This document shows, piece by piece, positions 1 through 12,590 of a stretch of 64,000 nucleotides of DNA. A program made the position numbers and the translations under genes. Location: the NCBI RefSeq assembly GCF_020382885.2, contig NC_058497.1:19956330-20020329 (forward strand), read 5' to 3'. The notes under the pieces were generated by a model that searched no databases, had not been told where the DNA came from, and saw only the letters and a list, made by a program, of their open reading frames with translations. Position 1 is the stretch's first letter. Each line of letters opens with the position of its first letter. This DNA is from Scatophagus argus. Its lineage: Eukaryota; Chordata; Actinopteri; Scatophagidae.

Positions 1-228
1 GTTATTTACTCACATCAACCTACTGCCAAATATGCTGTTTGAACACTTTGTCACCTAAAGCCAGGAGGTCTGTTCTGGCAAGCAGAAAAACAACTTTAAA
101 GTGTAAAGTGGCTGTTGTAATGACAGGGTGGCAGCATCTACAGAGAATCTTTCTCCTTCCTTGTGTGACTGTGATCTCATGAAAGTCATGAGCGTTTCTT
201 CTCTGTGACTGCACAGGTCATGTTTCGC
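1..228. other. Left edge, no gene recognised
   Basis: No coding match is recognised. On the minus strand, positions 74 down to 14 have a fair acceptor (pyrimidine tract then CCAG) and a good donor (GTGAGT). The frame that would continue from the neighbouring dhrs11-like exon 1 hits a stop at once, so it is not a convincing dhrs11 exon 2. It could be a non-coding exon or chance. Confidence 0.3.
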
Positions 229-334
229 AGTCATTCATAATCTGCCTTCGCCATCCCGGTGAAGAAAATATTGTGTCGAGCATAATTGAAAGCTAGCGTG
301 AGAGAGCTGCATGTGTTGACTTTAGTCTTTACAC

Positions 335-530
335 ATTCATTCATTCATTCATTCATTTGTTCATTTGCCAGTCAATCACAGGGCTGACACACAAAGACAG
401 ACAAACACACACTCACACCTAGGGGCAATGCAGAGTAACCAGTTAACCTAATGTGCATGTTTTTGGTATTGTGGGAGGAAGCTGGAGTACCCAGAGAAAA
501 CCCACACAGGCACAGGTAGAACATGCAAAA
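335..530. repeat. Teleost interspersed repeat, partial
   Basis: This is a (CATT)n run followed by the stretch with GTCAATCACAGGGC, GTGGGAGGAAG and GAGAAAACCCAC blocks. The same blocks occur in a longer copy at about 45935-46245. It is a widespread fish repeat; I do not assign a family. It is inserted inside the duplicated dhrs11 intron and is absent from the sister copy. Confidence 0.7.
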
Positions 531-819
531 TTATAAAATTTTGTTTCCTGTATCCCAGAAAAATGCTTTAATATTGTATTAATTAAGTATATTTTAATAA
601 TTATAATTTTGTATAATTATATAATGATTCATATTAATTAATAAACATTTATAGCTAAAAGCTGACTTTAACATATGGTGAGAAATGCATCGACACAGCA
701 ATTTAATCTCTCTACCGTTAGGACAGTTAAAGCTACTTTGACTTTTCCCAAGCCTTCACTTCTCTTGCAGTGTCACATTTATACTTCTTTCCATGATTTG
801 TACTTCCACTCACTGAATA

Positions 820-1030
820 GATAGACAGATAGATAGATAAATATACTTTACTGATCCCAGGCTGGGAAATTACAGTGCAGCAGCAGCAATACACACAATA
901 AGCTATACAAAATGTTAAAAATAGCAACATAAAAAAGTGGCAATATAAAATATATATACAAAGCAATATAAAAAAGTGTATGTACAACCAATAAACAGTG
1001 TAATGTTGTGCAAAATAAAATAGAATAGAA
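820..1030. repeat. LINE-like 3' tail with GATA tract
   Basis: An (AGAT)n tract runs into a sequence beginning TTTACTGATCCCAGGCTGGGAAATT, followed by A-rich, low-complexity DNA. This resembles the 3' ends of non-LTR retroposons common in teleosts, and a similar stretch lies at 45440-45640. It is absent from the paralogous segment near 6700, so it inserted after the duplication or was lost from the other copy. Confidence 0.6.
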
Positions 1031-1069
1031 TCCACCACGCAGAAATTAAATTTAAACATAGGAGCAAAC

Positions 1070-1201
1070 CTGTATTTTTTCGACATCCCTGGCACAGCCT
1101 ACCACCTTCATGCCATACCGAACCAGCTCTTTAGCTATAGCCGCCCCGATCCCGACCGAGGCCCCGGTCACCAGAGACACTCTGCCCCTCCAGCGGTGCA
1201 T
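1070..1201 (-). pseudogene. Duplicate exon 1 of dhrs11
   Basis: This is 44 codons, open, with start codon and splice donor (GTTTGC). It encodes the N-terminal Rossmann strand and TGASVGIG cofactor loop of a DHRS11-type short-chain dehydrogenase. It differs from the complete gene's exon 1 by only a few bases; two changes alter residues (Asp2 to His, Ala9 to Ser). No later dhrs11 exon is visible between here and position 1. The copy is therefore either an orphan exon, an alternative promoter exon of the neighbouring gene reading the other way round the array, or exon 1 of a tandem gene extending past the window. Orphan duplicate is my preferred reading. Confidence 0.6.
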
Positions 1202-1385
1202 CACCAGCAGAACAAAAGGTAACCTGCTACAAGTTCAAAACCTTCACAATAATGAGGGCAGAGAGGCACCGGGGACTGTTAGCAGAGCCGAGCTGCTCAA
1301 TTTCTACTGTCTGTCAGCTACTGGCTACTGGGGGGAGGAGGAGGAGGAGGAGCAGGAGGAAGAGGTGGAGGAGGAGGAGGAGGTT

Positions 1386-1983
1386 CAGTTCCGTTTATGC
1401 CCACTTTGTTCTAATATATAGTTAATTGTACTTTACTTGAGTATTTCCAAATTCTGTTACTTTATACTTCTTCAGAGGCAAATGTTTCCTCCATGACATT
1501 TATTTAATAACTATAGCTCCCAGGTTAATTACTGGTTATTTTTGCAGATGCAGATTAATAACACAAAAATTTTGTTAAAAAAAAAACAAACAAATTATTA
1601 CCTAGCATGGTTAGCCATGTGTTTTATATTATTCTTTTACATCTGGAACATTTAAAAATTTTGCAACTTGAAAACTTGCTCCACCACTTCTTAAAATGTC
1701 TCAAGTGAAATACTACTACCTATACTGTATGCATACACAGTATTCACAGGTTGATCTTACCATGAAACCTGTGTTTCATGAAAAGAAGTGTTGTTGCATC
1801 GTCAGTTTGTGAAGTCTTGTTTTCATGATGTTTATGCTATGTGACATTTATAACCATGCTGTGAAAAGACTTAAGCTCAAAAGAAGAGAAATTCTCCACT
1901 GGGGGCAACAGAGACCATAGCTCACCAAACTGAAATGATGAAGAATGTCCTGAATGCTAAGTGACAGCCCTGACCTACACACA
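1386..1983. other. Gene-free, with fragment of a teleost repeat
   Basis: Positions about 1425-1510 hold a fragment of the 'TACTTTACTTGAGTATTTCC' repeat family that also appears at 17755-18200. The remainder is AT-rich, with no open frame that looks coding. Confidence 0.5.
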
Positions 1984-3620
1984 CTGTTGCGACTTTCCAG
2001 TCCCACTAACACTGAGTCATTCTGAAACCTTTTCAAATAACACTAACGCTGCTCAACAATTCTTCTTGTTATTTGGCACACTGATGTCAATATTCCTTAA
2101 AGGTAAGGCAAGCTGGTAATGCCTCTCCACCTGTTTTGCTGAGTTGGTGACAAACTCCGGGAATCTTTGATCCTCTCTTGACATTGCGGGTTGCTCATCA
2201 GTGCTGCTTTCAGGGAAGTCATTCTTAAACTGTTGTTGTCAGAGAACCTCCAGGTTCACGACTGAAGATCTGTTGACAATTATTTGTGGATGCTCCCAGT
2301 TAACAGTCTCTCCACTGTTTCCTGGCAGTGGACCATTAACAACCCACCCCGGCAAGGTTCGGATGGCAACAAAATTGCATTTGGTTTTCTTCACATGAAA
2401 TTGTATTTGTGTTTCATTCAGTTTGTTCTGGAATAAATTCATCTGCATTGACACTGAGTAACTGTTTAGATTGTGCCTTTTCCAAATATGATTTAATTCC
2501 ATCCAAGACGGTGACGTCCCTTTTCCCACTTGTTGTGCTTTTCATCTTGAGAATTCCAAATTTGGCCATTTTTTCCTGCAATTTCAGTGTTCAGTTGGAA
2601 ATGTATTTCATTTCCAAAGGACACAACTGTATTTCATAATGCTTGAAAACCATTCCTTTTGTTTAATGTGTTCATCCTCAGGGAGTCGAGGCAACAGTTC
2701 ATTGAGTGTGGTTGTGGCATTTTCACAAAGTGTGTTTAAATCCCCCAAACACTGTTTCACCTGAAACACCTCTTCCCTTTATTCATGAGTTCTGATATTT
2801 TTTGGATCAAATCTTTAATTTTAAACACAAAACGTTTGCGTTCATTTTGCAGTTTTTCAATATTATTCACCAAAGCCTTTTTAGTGGGTTTCCACTCACT
2901 TATCCCAAACTCCGTGTCAGAGCACGAGGCAGCGTCATTTGTTTGACTAATTTTAACCCCTTTTCATTCAGTTTTCAGCGAAACGTGGCATTTAAATCCA
3001 TCCACAATGCACAATCAATCAGAACTGTTCATCTCAACAAGGCAGCATCATAAAGCTTCGCATATACAAACCACAAAGCACAGACGTCATTCAGAGGACA
3101 GAGCAAACATAACGCACAGACAACACATGTCCGACCAGCATTCATTCATTCAGGTGTTCCAGACGGAGACACCTCGACACTGATACAATCCGGATTCCTT
3201 CTCCACACACATACATGCACAGGTGAGCTTACCTGTCCTCCATGACGGGTGTATGATGTCTTACTTTTGCTTGACACCGACTACTTTCTTAATGCCTTTT
3301 CTGTTGACAAATGTTGCGACTTTCCAGTCCCTTTAAAGTCGCTGGAGAGGTACAGAACAGGTCCTGTATATTTGTATGACACGCTGAGTCCAGGTAAGTT
3401 TCGCGGCATTTAATAGGAAACAAAATGGCTACTACAGCGGCTTTGTGATTACACACGCACACATGATGGAGAAGTGCACTGCCTGCGAATGTGTAACAAA
3501 AGCGACCAAACTGGACAAGAGGCGGTCAACAGAAAGTGCATCGCCCCAACTCGCCTCGCTCCTCCCACAGTGCAGGTGATTCAGCCCCTAATATCACCTA
3601 CGGCTGTCATCTACATGACA
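1984..3620 (-). mobile_element. Possible decayed LTR-type element
   Basis: The 19-base sequence GTTGCGACTTTCCAGTCCC occurs at both 1985 and 3313. The block 3312-3620 read on the minus strand begins TG and ends CA, about 310 bases long, and contains an ATTAAA motif, as an LTR might. Inside the element, a short leader with an ATG lies just before a splice-donor-like GTAAGC. Part of the interior shows fragments of coding-like minus-strand sequence, for example 2239-2529. I could not assign a family or match a named retroviral protein. It is broken and looks old. A plain intergenic stretch with a chance direct repeat is the alternative. Confidence 0.3.
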
Positions 3621-4272
3621 TCTAACATCATGTTAGCATACTGAAACTCTACTGTACTTTAACTCACAGTTCTCATTTTTTTTGTTTTTTACATTTTCAC
3701 GTTAATTTTTATCTGATATTTTCAAACGATTTTCATATACATTACTAATGTTGATTTATTAAGATGATTAGTTTTCTGTAAGACATTATTATAATTTATA
3801 ATAATATATTTGTTTTTAATATATTAGTATAATTAAATATGAATATCCAATCATATTCTTTGGACATTTCACAATTTATTTATTTGATTGTTTTTCCTCT
3901 AATAATTTATATATATAGACATTTGACAGACTTTCTTTTAACTAGTTGTTATATTCTCGATGTTTTTCTATTTTTATGGTTTACATTGCATGTATATTTT
4001 TACATTTTGATTACAATTTTGGAACATTATTTGTTACTTGGCGTATGTATGTGTTTTCTGCCTAACTACAAATCAGATTTTCTTCTGTATAACAATAAAG
4101 TTGAAATGAAACTAAATACATTGTCAAATCAGGCGTGTTATTCTGTAACTGCAAAATTACAGTACAAATTTTCAAAAGCAAAGTTACTTCATGATTAGAC
4201 AAAGTAATTCATTTCACATATGCACTAAACCACTTTGTCAGTACGCTGCATTAGTTGTCACATTGTGAAATA
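3621..4272. other. AT-rich gene-free stretch downstream of dhrs11
   Basis: The stretch is strongly AT-rich. A 119-codon plus-strand open frame at 3839-4198 is hydrophobic and AT-driven and has no recognisable family, so I regard it as chance. This region probably includes the dhrs11 3' UTR near 4272. Confidence 0.5.
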
Positions 4273-6910
4273 TTATGACAGCTGCTCCACGGGTCTCATC
4301 TGAATGTCTCCAACCTGAAAGTAAAGATACGACAAGGTTATCTAATTATGGGTAAACTACTGATTTCAACAGTAAAAGAGCAAAAACTAAAAACAAGGAT
4401 GATAAGTGACCTTAGAAAACACATACACAAAACATGTACATGAGCGAGGAATTCACATACCTGCACATGTGGAGGGGCACTTAGGGCGTAAACAACAGAA
4501 TTTGCAACATCTACTGCATCCAAAGGCTGCAAGGAAAGTGAAAATTGGAATAGTGTGAACTGCCCATTCATGTCATTACACCAACAATAACTGAGGGATG
4601 AAGGAATAACATTACTTTAAATTTAGTGTACAGATCAGCAGATTTCTCAGGATTGTTTCTGAAGAGCCGCGGAGCAAATTCTGTCTCCACTACACCAGGA
4701 GAAATGCTCTGCCAGAAGAAATGAGAAAACTTCATGAAATACTGTGCACTTTTCTCAGATTTACTTATAATGCAATGAGTGGTGATGGTGAGGGTTTCAG
4801 GTTCAGCGTGGTTTTAGAAGCATTAATTGTTTAATGAAGCAGAATGAAGAGTTGACTGAATATGGTGAGTAAAACGTATATTTTTAGAGAGGTAAAGTGA
4901 CAAAGTCTGACTGTGGCTCTGATGTGGGTTTTGGCCTCGCGCAGCTCCTGTCTCAGGGCCTCCGTCAGGGCTGTCACAGCGTACTTGGTGGAGCTGTAGA
5001 AATGCGTGTCAGCGCTGTGAACAACACGATGTCCACTCATGCTGCAACAGAGGACGACAAACAAATATTTGGGTGACAGGAAGTGATTAGGGTTAGGGTT
5101 AGTATTTTGCAAACTAACAATTGACCCTGAAATGTTAAAATCAGCACAACTGTACTCCATGAGTATCACTGTACATTGTGAGCAATTAAAACTGCACCTG
5201 TTTAAGTTGATGATGTGCCCATCGTCAACATTTCTTTCTTTCATGGATTGATACGCTTCACGTGTGCATATACTCAAAGCAAGAACGTTCACCTGCAAAA
5301 CACAAAGAAAAAAGAAGAAAGAAAGAAGCAAAAAAGTCAAAAGTGAAGAAATAAATCTGGTATCACTACAGTTGGATATTCTACTCATAATTTTTGGATA
5401 TTTTATTGATATGTTTTCAAAGAGTTAGATATTTTACCATTATAAGTTTTGTGTTTTTGTTTTTTTAAGTACTTTTGCTTGTGCAAGTATTTCAAATGCA
5501 GTTTTTCAAGTAGCAGTGTCACATGCACAACTGAGCAACTCTGAAAGTAATGAACAGGGCTCCACCTCTCCACCTGTATGCAGATTTCCCCTGAATAGAT
5601 CAATGGTGGATGGTGTTGGTATAATCACTCTCCCTGCCAAAAGGGAATAGCAACAGTTCTGCAGGTTCGAGGAAAGTACTTCACTAAATGTACTTAGATA
5701 CTTTCTAACACTAGTAACTGAGATGATTTCATATCAGGAAGGTGGTTTTAAACAGTCAGCAACATTATGTATGTCGCATTGCTCTATAAAGATGCAGCAA
5801 TCGTGCTGTTTCTGGGATTTTATTGTCTCAAGCCACACGTAATCAAACTTGACTCATGCTGCTCTGTCCGAACTGCTCATGTTACCGATGAGGTTTAATA
5901 AGACCACCACTGAACTAGATACCAAAACCACTAAGCTCTTACATCCAGCATGTTCCTCCAGCCACTGGTATTGCCATTTAACAGTGACTCCGGGTGAGCC
6001 AAGCCAGCGTTGTTGATGCAGACATCCACACCTTTGTGCTGCGCTTTGATGGCAGCGAACATGGACAGAATCTCCTCCTCCTTCGTCAAATCACACTTGA
6101 AAGGCACCAAAACGCCACTGTGGCCTTCACTTTGACACTGAGCTGCCAGTTTCTGAAATGGAAAAAAAAAAAAAAGAATAACAGACAAATCAGCTTTGTA
6201 TTCAGTATGTTTCCCACGTGTTTACACAATAAACCCCACCAGGCATTCAAATTATATTTTGATTAACAAAAATACAGCAAATAGAATAATAATAATAAAT
6301 AATAAGAAGTCTAGTTTTGAAATAAATGTCATTTTAAAAATAATAATTAAATCAACAATGAATTTCACTGAGGACACCTGTCCCTTGGGTAGTTCTGTTC
6401 GCTGTCATTAGATATTCATAATCTGCCTTCGCCATCCTGGGGAAAAAAATATATCGTCGAGCATAACATAAACCTAGCATGAGAGAGCTGCATGTGTGCG
6501 CATGCACTTTAGTCTTTAGACATCATTACGTAAACTTAGTTGAAGCATTTCTGCGTTTTGTTTTCTGCGTCCTATAAAAACGCTTAAATAAACATTTAAA
6601 GCTAAAAGCTGGCGTTAACATGCATCGAAACAGCAATTTAATCTCTCTACCGTTAGGACGGTTAAAGTTACTTTCACTTTTCCCAAGTTTTTCACTTCTC
6701 TCGTAATGTCACATTTATACTTCTTGCCTGACGTGTACAGTACTTCCACTCGCACAGAAATTAAATTTAAACTTAAACCTGTATCTTTTCGACGTCCCTG
6801 GCGCAGCCTACCACCTTCATGCCATACCGAACCAGCTCTTTAGCTATAGCCGCCCCGATCCCGACCGAGGCCCCGGTCACCAGAGCCACTCTGCCCCTCC
6901 AGCGGTCCAT
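4273..6910 (-). CDS. dhrs11: Dehydrogenase/reductase SDR family member 11
   Basis: An NADP-dependent short-chain dehydrogenase that in mammals acts on 3- and 17-ketosteroids and other carbonyls. Seven exons on the minus strand: 6779-6910, 5943-6152, 5198-5292, 4912-5041, 4616-4708, 4461-4526, 4273-4314. They join in frame to 255 codons; the human protein is 260. Visible signatures are the cofactor loop TGASVGIG (residues 12-19), NNAG (91-94), a serine-bearing SMSGH strand, and the catalytic Tyr161-x-x-x-Lys165 in FYSSTK. The DHRS11-typical run SICTREAYQSMKERNVDD lies in exon 3, and the C-terminus is GDIQMRP-like. All introns are GT-AG, including the short donor GTCAGA after exon 4. The start at 6910 gives the family N-terminus MDRWRGRVALVTGAS. 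A near-identical exon 1 lies at 1070-1201. Identification is firm; the substrate in this fish is inferred. Confidence 0.95.
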
Positions 6911-7947
6911 CACCGGCAGAACAAAAGGTAACCTGATACAAGTTCAAAACCTGCACAATAATGAGGGCAGAGAGGCACTGGGGACTGTTAGCAGAGCCGA
7001 GCTGCTGAATTTCTACCGTTTGTCAGCTACTGGTGCTCGAACGCAGCACGGGGGAGGAGGTTCAGTTCTGTTTATGCCCATTACGTCCCCGCGCTGCGTT
7101 CACATGTTGACGACGTGACGGAACAACCAAATTTGGTTTGGGCATACCCTAAAGTTGGAAACCAAAGTAAAGGTGAGGAGGACTGCAGATTCGTAATTCT
7201 CAGAAAATTCATCACTTTGAGTGACCCTTTTCACATTGCTTACATAATTTGACACAGTTATTATAAAAATATTGATTATAGTCGTTTTAAACTTCTTACA
7301 GTTTTATTCTTTTAAGTATGTATGTATATATTTGCAGGCCTGTGTGTGAATTTATGCCACTTGTATCTTTTCTTTCAATGTTTTGTGCAACTGTGTCAAT
7401 CATGCAAAACAGAAATTAATCAATCCAGACTTAAAATATGATTAACAAGGAGTTGTTCCCCAAAGGACTACTAGCTTAAAGATTTCAGTGTCTGGTCCTG
7501 GTGTTTAGTTACATTTTTAAAATGTTCATTTATTTTTCTCATGTATAGTCCACAGGCAACATGAGATAAATTATGATATTTATAACATAACGCCTGTCCA
7601 AGTTTTAGCTTCCATCAACTCAACATGCTTGTAATTTTGCATAAATATTTAGTTTGTCTGCTTTAACAGTCTAAGACCAAATTAACTTAATGTTAAAACC
7701 AAATATACACATATCTGATCAGATATGTGATCCATTCGTTATCTTGTGAATATCAGTCTTCTGATATTGGTGTTTATTATGTATCACAGTAACTCATAGA
7801 AATCCGGAGTCATAAAACCAAAGCAAACCATGTGGGCGGGATTGACAGGTGGGCCTACCTGTCTTATAGAGGCTGGTTGGTCTCTTCTGGCATCATCTTG
7901 CAAAACCTCCAATACATGCAGACTGGGACAGCTACAGTACATTTACA
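6911..7947. other. Shared upstream region between dhrs11 and ca4-like gene
   Basis: dhrs11 (minus) and the carbonic anhydrase gene (plus) diverge across about 1 kb. Positions up to about 7045 belong to the duplicated dhrs11 5' block. An ATG at 7830 opens a frame that overlaps the anhydrase start at 7948 out of frame. A GC-box-like GGGCGGG sits at about 7836. The centre is AT-rich and shows no other feature. Confidence 0.5.
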
Positions 7948-10900
7948 ATGCTGCTTGCACCTGTTTTATTTTTGTTTGTATCTTCCTTGAAGATTGTCTC
8001 TGGGGCAGGTATGTTTACGAAGGATCGAAAGCAAAAAAGAAAAGGTTTTATTAGAATTCCTTAAAATGAGACAAATTTGAAAAATGTGTTCAGGGTATAG
8101 ACATTTTATCGAACTTGTGTGTTTTTATTTGTGAATAATTTTCTACTAAGGGACTTATTTCAAACCTGTTCTTGTACTATAGATTGGTGCTACCAGTCTC
8201 AAGTCACATGCAATCACGCCTGCGCAGGTAAACCTCAAGACCAAAGCCACTGATATTAACAACATATGAAATATGCAGCATTATTTGACTTATTTTATGT
8301 ATACTACTCGCCTTCACAGGTCCAGACGTATGGGAGGTGGTTTCACAGCACTGCAGCGGCAGATCTCAGTCTCCGGTTAACATTGTCACAAGGAGGTTGC
8401 TGCCAGATGAACGTCTTACTCCTTTTCACTTCATTGGCTATCAAGAAACCTTTCACGGACACCTTATCAACAATGGTCACAGTGGTATGTCTTTGTGATA
8501 ACTGCAGTTTTATTTAATGAAGATGTAGAAAAAGACAATAGGTCAATGTGCTTCTCAGTGACTTAAACAGCATGACTAAGGTAAAATGGCTTTAAAATCG
8601 TGATAAGATCTTTACCTCAGTCGTAAATCAGATAATGGTAATATCTTGGAGGTGGCAAAATGGATAGTAATAACAATAAGATGTTCTTGAGCTCTGGTAC
8701 AATAAAAAGTTACTCAAGAAGAAGCTGCAAAACAGTGATAATTGTTTGAAATTTTCCACCGCAGACAAAATTAGAATGACCTCTTGTAATCATCAGGGGT
8801 CTCCATGGACCCCTTTTTTAAATCTAAAATTAATGTTTAATTAATTAGTATCTAAAATATATTTCTAGTTCAACTGGATTTGCCCTTCAGTATAAGGATC
8901 AAAGGGGGAAATCTGCCTGCGACATACAAGGCACTTCAGCTTCATCTGCACTGGGGCAAAGATGGAGGACCCGGATCTGAACACACGATTGATGGAGAAC
9001 AATTTCCAATGGAGGTATGAAATGCAGGAAAGTATGTGTAACTACTGTGTAACTATGTGTGATTGTACTGTATTCAAATTACTATCACTTCATGCCCCTG
9101 ATAGATGCATATCGTCCACATAAAAGAAGAGTACGACTCTTTATCTCAGGCTGTAAGAGATGACACAGGTGTGGCAGTTCTTGGATTTTTCTTTCAGGTG
9201 AATTTTTTATTTTTTTATTTATTTATTTTGGATGAAACATTCTCAAAACGTATAGATGAAAAGCAATAGAGACTCATAAACCTTAAACAACAAGGTTAGC
9301 ACTTAAAGCCAAAATCTGTAATAAGTTCTCCAGCATCTATTTGAACCAAAACATTTAGTGTTTTCTCAGTTTTTACAAAAATGTGAAGTATTATTCTCTC
9401 ATTTCAGGAGTCCAGGTCTGCAAATAAGAAATTTGATCCTCTTATAAATGCTCTGAAATTTGTCAGACAACCCGGTAAGTAATATCAGCTGACATGTAAA
9501 AACAACATAATTCTGCTTTTAGCCATTAAGTCTAAAGGATCCAGAATGTCCTGCTGATTATTCTAGTGTGAGGCCGAAGTGCAAATGTTATGAGATAACC
9601 CAGTGTTATAAAGCACGTTTTGTTACGAACAAACAAGTGGACTAGAACAGAGATGAGATGTCACGTTGAACCTATTTATTGTCTAATAGTAGACTAATTT
9701 CTTACTTCAGTTGTCTTGTTAATATTTTATAAAACCAGTCAGCAGCACAACACTGAAGGGTGTGTCCCTGGAAATGTTCACACAACTTCCGAAGAATATG
9801 GCCAAGTACTTTCGCTACAATGGCTCCCTCACTACACCTGATTGCACTGAAGCTGTCATCTGGAGCCTGTTTGAAAGCACCATTCCTCTCAGCAAGGAGC
9901 AGGTAATCATTGTCACAATACTGTAGCATCTGTCCAGAGGAGAAAAATAACTAGTTAAAAAACTCACTATGTTCCTGTCAAAACCAACCCAAGCCTGATT
10001 TCATCATCACTATGTGAAGAATTTTTCACAACATGTGATCCTACAGCTGGTTTGAAAGCATGAAATGCCCTAAAAACTGGAGATATGAAGTTTTTATTGG
10101 GATTTTAGGAGCTGTGTTGCTCACTTTATTAAGTACATCTTTACAGTCTTTTGGAATTCACAAACAACTCAAATCTGCCATAAGTTCTATTTTTAGAAAG
10201 TTTATTGGGTTCAGTTTTAGGTGACATTGCAGGACATTACTTGTATATTACTGAGGTCATGCATTGTACTGGGCTGCATTATACTAAGTGGTGGTTTTAT
10301 TTTTATTTTTCTGTCCACCTTACATACATACATGAGAGGGTCCACTATTGGAATCACCTTGGAAAATATAATGCTGTCCATTAAACATTATCACTAATTA
10401 TGACCTCGGTGCCAAAGATGACTTGACTTAAATTAAACCTGTATCATAAAAGTAGATTTTATGGTATTGTATTTGATTAGCTTTGATTGTGCAAGTGCAT
10501 CTGAAAAGTTGCTCATTGATTGCCAGGTTGATATGGTGAACAAACAGGGTAGCAAATAGCTGCATATTTACACATCCTACAGTCAATGAACAACTGTAAC
10601 ATGCATTTGAAAATCCAAGTCCAATATTCACTCTCCTTGCAGCTCCACTGTAAAACCAAAAAATAATTGGCTGAAAGATGCTAAGTGTCATTCTGAGGGG
10701 AAATACAGAGTCAGGTGATGGTTCTCTGCAGGTTTAGGGCTATGTGCGCCACTTTTCATCTTACATGTAGTCAACTGATTCATTCTTAACATAGAAATAT
10801 TGATTAGATGAGTTTCAAGTAAACATTAAGAGTAACTGTTGCAGTTCATCTTGCGTGTTTATAGAAGTTGCTGTCTTATCACAATGCAGAGTAGGTTTTC

Positions 10901-11113
10901 ACCTGTCTGATTTCATTTTTGTTACAGATCAGTGCATTTTCCCATCTTCAGTTTTCTGATGGAAAGCAGATGGTGAGAACCTACAGACCAGTGCAGCCCA
11001 TGAACGGACGGCAGATTTATTACTCTGGTGGCCATGTTGCTTTGGTTAGCACTGTGTCACTCATCACGTCAGTGCTGGTGTCCAGTGGACTCTCTCTGCA
11101 CACTACAGGATAA
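7948..11113 (+). CDS. ca4: Carbonic anhydrase 4-like, GPI-anchored
   Basis: Catalyses reversible CO2 hydration at the outer cell surface. Eight exons join in frame to 308 aa: 7948-8008, 8183-8227, 8320-8484, 8869-9014, 9105-9197, 9408-9474, 9739-9902, 10928-11113. The order is a signal peptide (MLLAPVLFLFVSSLKIVSGAG), a Cys-rich DWCYQSQVTC segment, and an alpha-CA domain. The proton-shuttle His lies in NNGHSV. The zinc ligands are His116 and His118 in LHLHWGK and the first His of MHIVH (141). The Thr gate is in LTTPDC. The hydrophobic C-terminal tail after SGGHVALVS fits GPI attachment. Every catalytic residue is present, so it should be active. Teleosts carry several ca4/ca15-type paralogues; which one this is cannot be fixed without a tree. 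Confidence 0.92.
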
Positions 11114-12590
11114 AAGTTATTTTATCATTATGAATAAATATTGCCAGATACATGGAACATCATGAACTGTATATATAGAAGTAAATTTATGTCAAACTAC
11201 AAAACAAGCCAATCCTAGCATGTGTCAGGTGACTCTTTTTTTCTACTGTATATAAAGTATAACTTGTATATTTAAGTTTCAGATTTAGCATCTTTTTTTA
11301 ACAAATGGCACTGAAGTTTACCAATCTATCAATTGTTTTCACTTTTACAAAGTTACCATGACGGATGACTGAGGAATTTGAGCTTTGATTTGTACTTCAA
11401 AAAAATCTGACTTTGGTATGTACTGTTTCCTCTTAGATGTTTCTAAAGTATCATGTAATTAATGAATAATAAACGAAGAATGTTTTTGTATTTTTCAGGG
11501 GTTGGTCAGAATAACAGATATGTCATAATGTTGTGTTATACATCCACATTTAGTGAACATACTGAACTTATATTCTTCAATTTGTAGGCCTTAGGAACCT
11601 AAATTATCAGCATTTAAAGTATAACTTGAAAATGGGCCAACAAGACAAGCAAGTCTCTTAAGTCTGTCCATCAATTTTTTTTTTCTAAAACATTTTTATC
11701 TCAGTGTGCATAGTCTTGCGTACATGCCAGGCTACCAATCATTTTATGGAAGCTAAAGGGGATCCAAATAAAGAATGAAGACCATACTCCTTGCATCCAT
11801 GCCATGATGTCTGTAAAACTATTTTATTTTGAAAATTTCCCCTTGTTCAGACTATTGCTGGAAGTGTCACCTCCACTAACGTCCACTATGTGGCAGCACT
11901 GAACAAGCCAGAAGTTTTGGATTCTGCTTGCATGCAGCACTTCTTTCAGTTATTATTTTTGACTTGCCAACAAACCCAAAGACATGAAGTAATGAGAGAG
12001 TATTTGGTTGGCAGGACTCGGATACATGTTTTGTTTTTTTTTTACATCTGAGAGGTTCAGACTTACCAGCGGCTCCACGATTATAACTGTTCTAACATGG
12101 TTTAATTTAATACCTTTAATAACTTCTTTTTTCTGTTGATGAAATAAACCATTGCGGTACTCAGCAGCAGTCATTTCAAAGTACATTTACAGCAACCACA
12201 ACACAACAGAAGTTGAACTCACTGCATGAGATCAGTCATCATAGGTAAAACATAATTCAATCAGCCCTAAGCAGTGACAGGGACGATGACACCTACTGTG
12301 TCATTAGACGCTACGTTTGTTTTTAGCATGCTCACACTATCTATATCACCTTAAGTACTCGAGGAGATCACTGTGGATATAATCCCATGGTGGACAGAAA
12401 TAAACGTCTGATGTAAGCACATCCTCTGGCGCAACAGTGCTGAGATAATCTGCAGGATGCACAGTCATGCTGGCCTGCTGCAGAGGGTCATTCCTCATTT
12501 TCTCGGATAAGACACACGAGGACTCATTATCATAAAAAAGATAAGCTACAATCTTTGTGTACGTGTGTGTCGTATCTGACCCTTCAGCAT
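11114..12590. other. 3' UTR of ca4-like gene and gene-free DNA
   Basis: Possible polyadenylation signals (AATAAA-type) lie near 11131, 11467 and 11766. Short open frames on both strands show no family signature. Confidence 0.5.

Larger units (their letters stand above)
224..1385 (-). repeat. Segmental duplicate of the dhrs11 5' region
   Basis: Blocks at about 224-330, 655-800 and 1035-1330 match 6405-6500, 6600-6750 and 6750-7045 in the same order and orientation. The match covers part of intron 1, exon 1 and the upstream flank. Between the blocks this copy carries extra sequence that the other lacks: an interspersed repeat (about 335-530), AT-rich DNA and a LINE-like tail (about 820-1030). 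A GGA-rich expansion sits at 1330-1385. Homology fades near 224, which I take as the inner edge of the duplication. The similarity was judged by eye, without an alignment score. Confidence 0.8.

Noticed and set aside
14-74. Exon-like segment with acceptor and donor on the minus strand
   Set aside because: The frame continuing from the dhrs11-like exon 1 stops at once and no family match is seen.
3839-4198. 119-codon hydrophobic open frame
   Set aside because: AT-rich DNA gives Ile/Tyr/Phe-rich frames by chance; no splice context or family.
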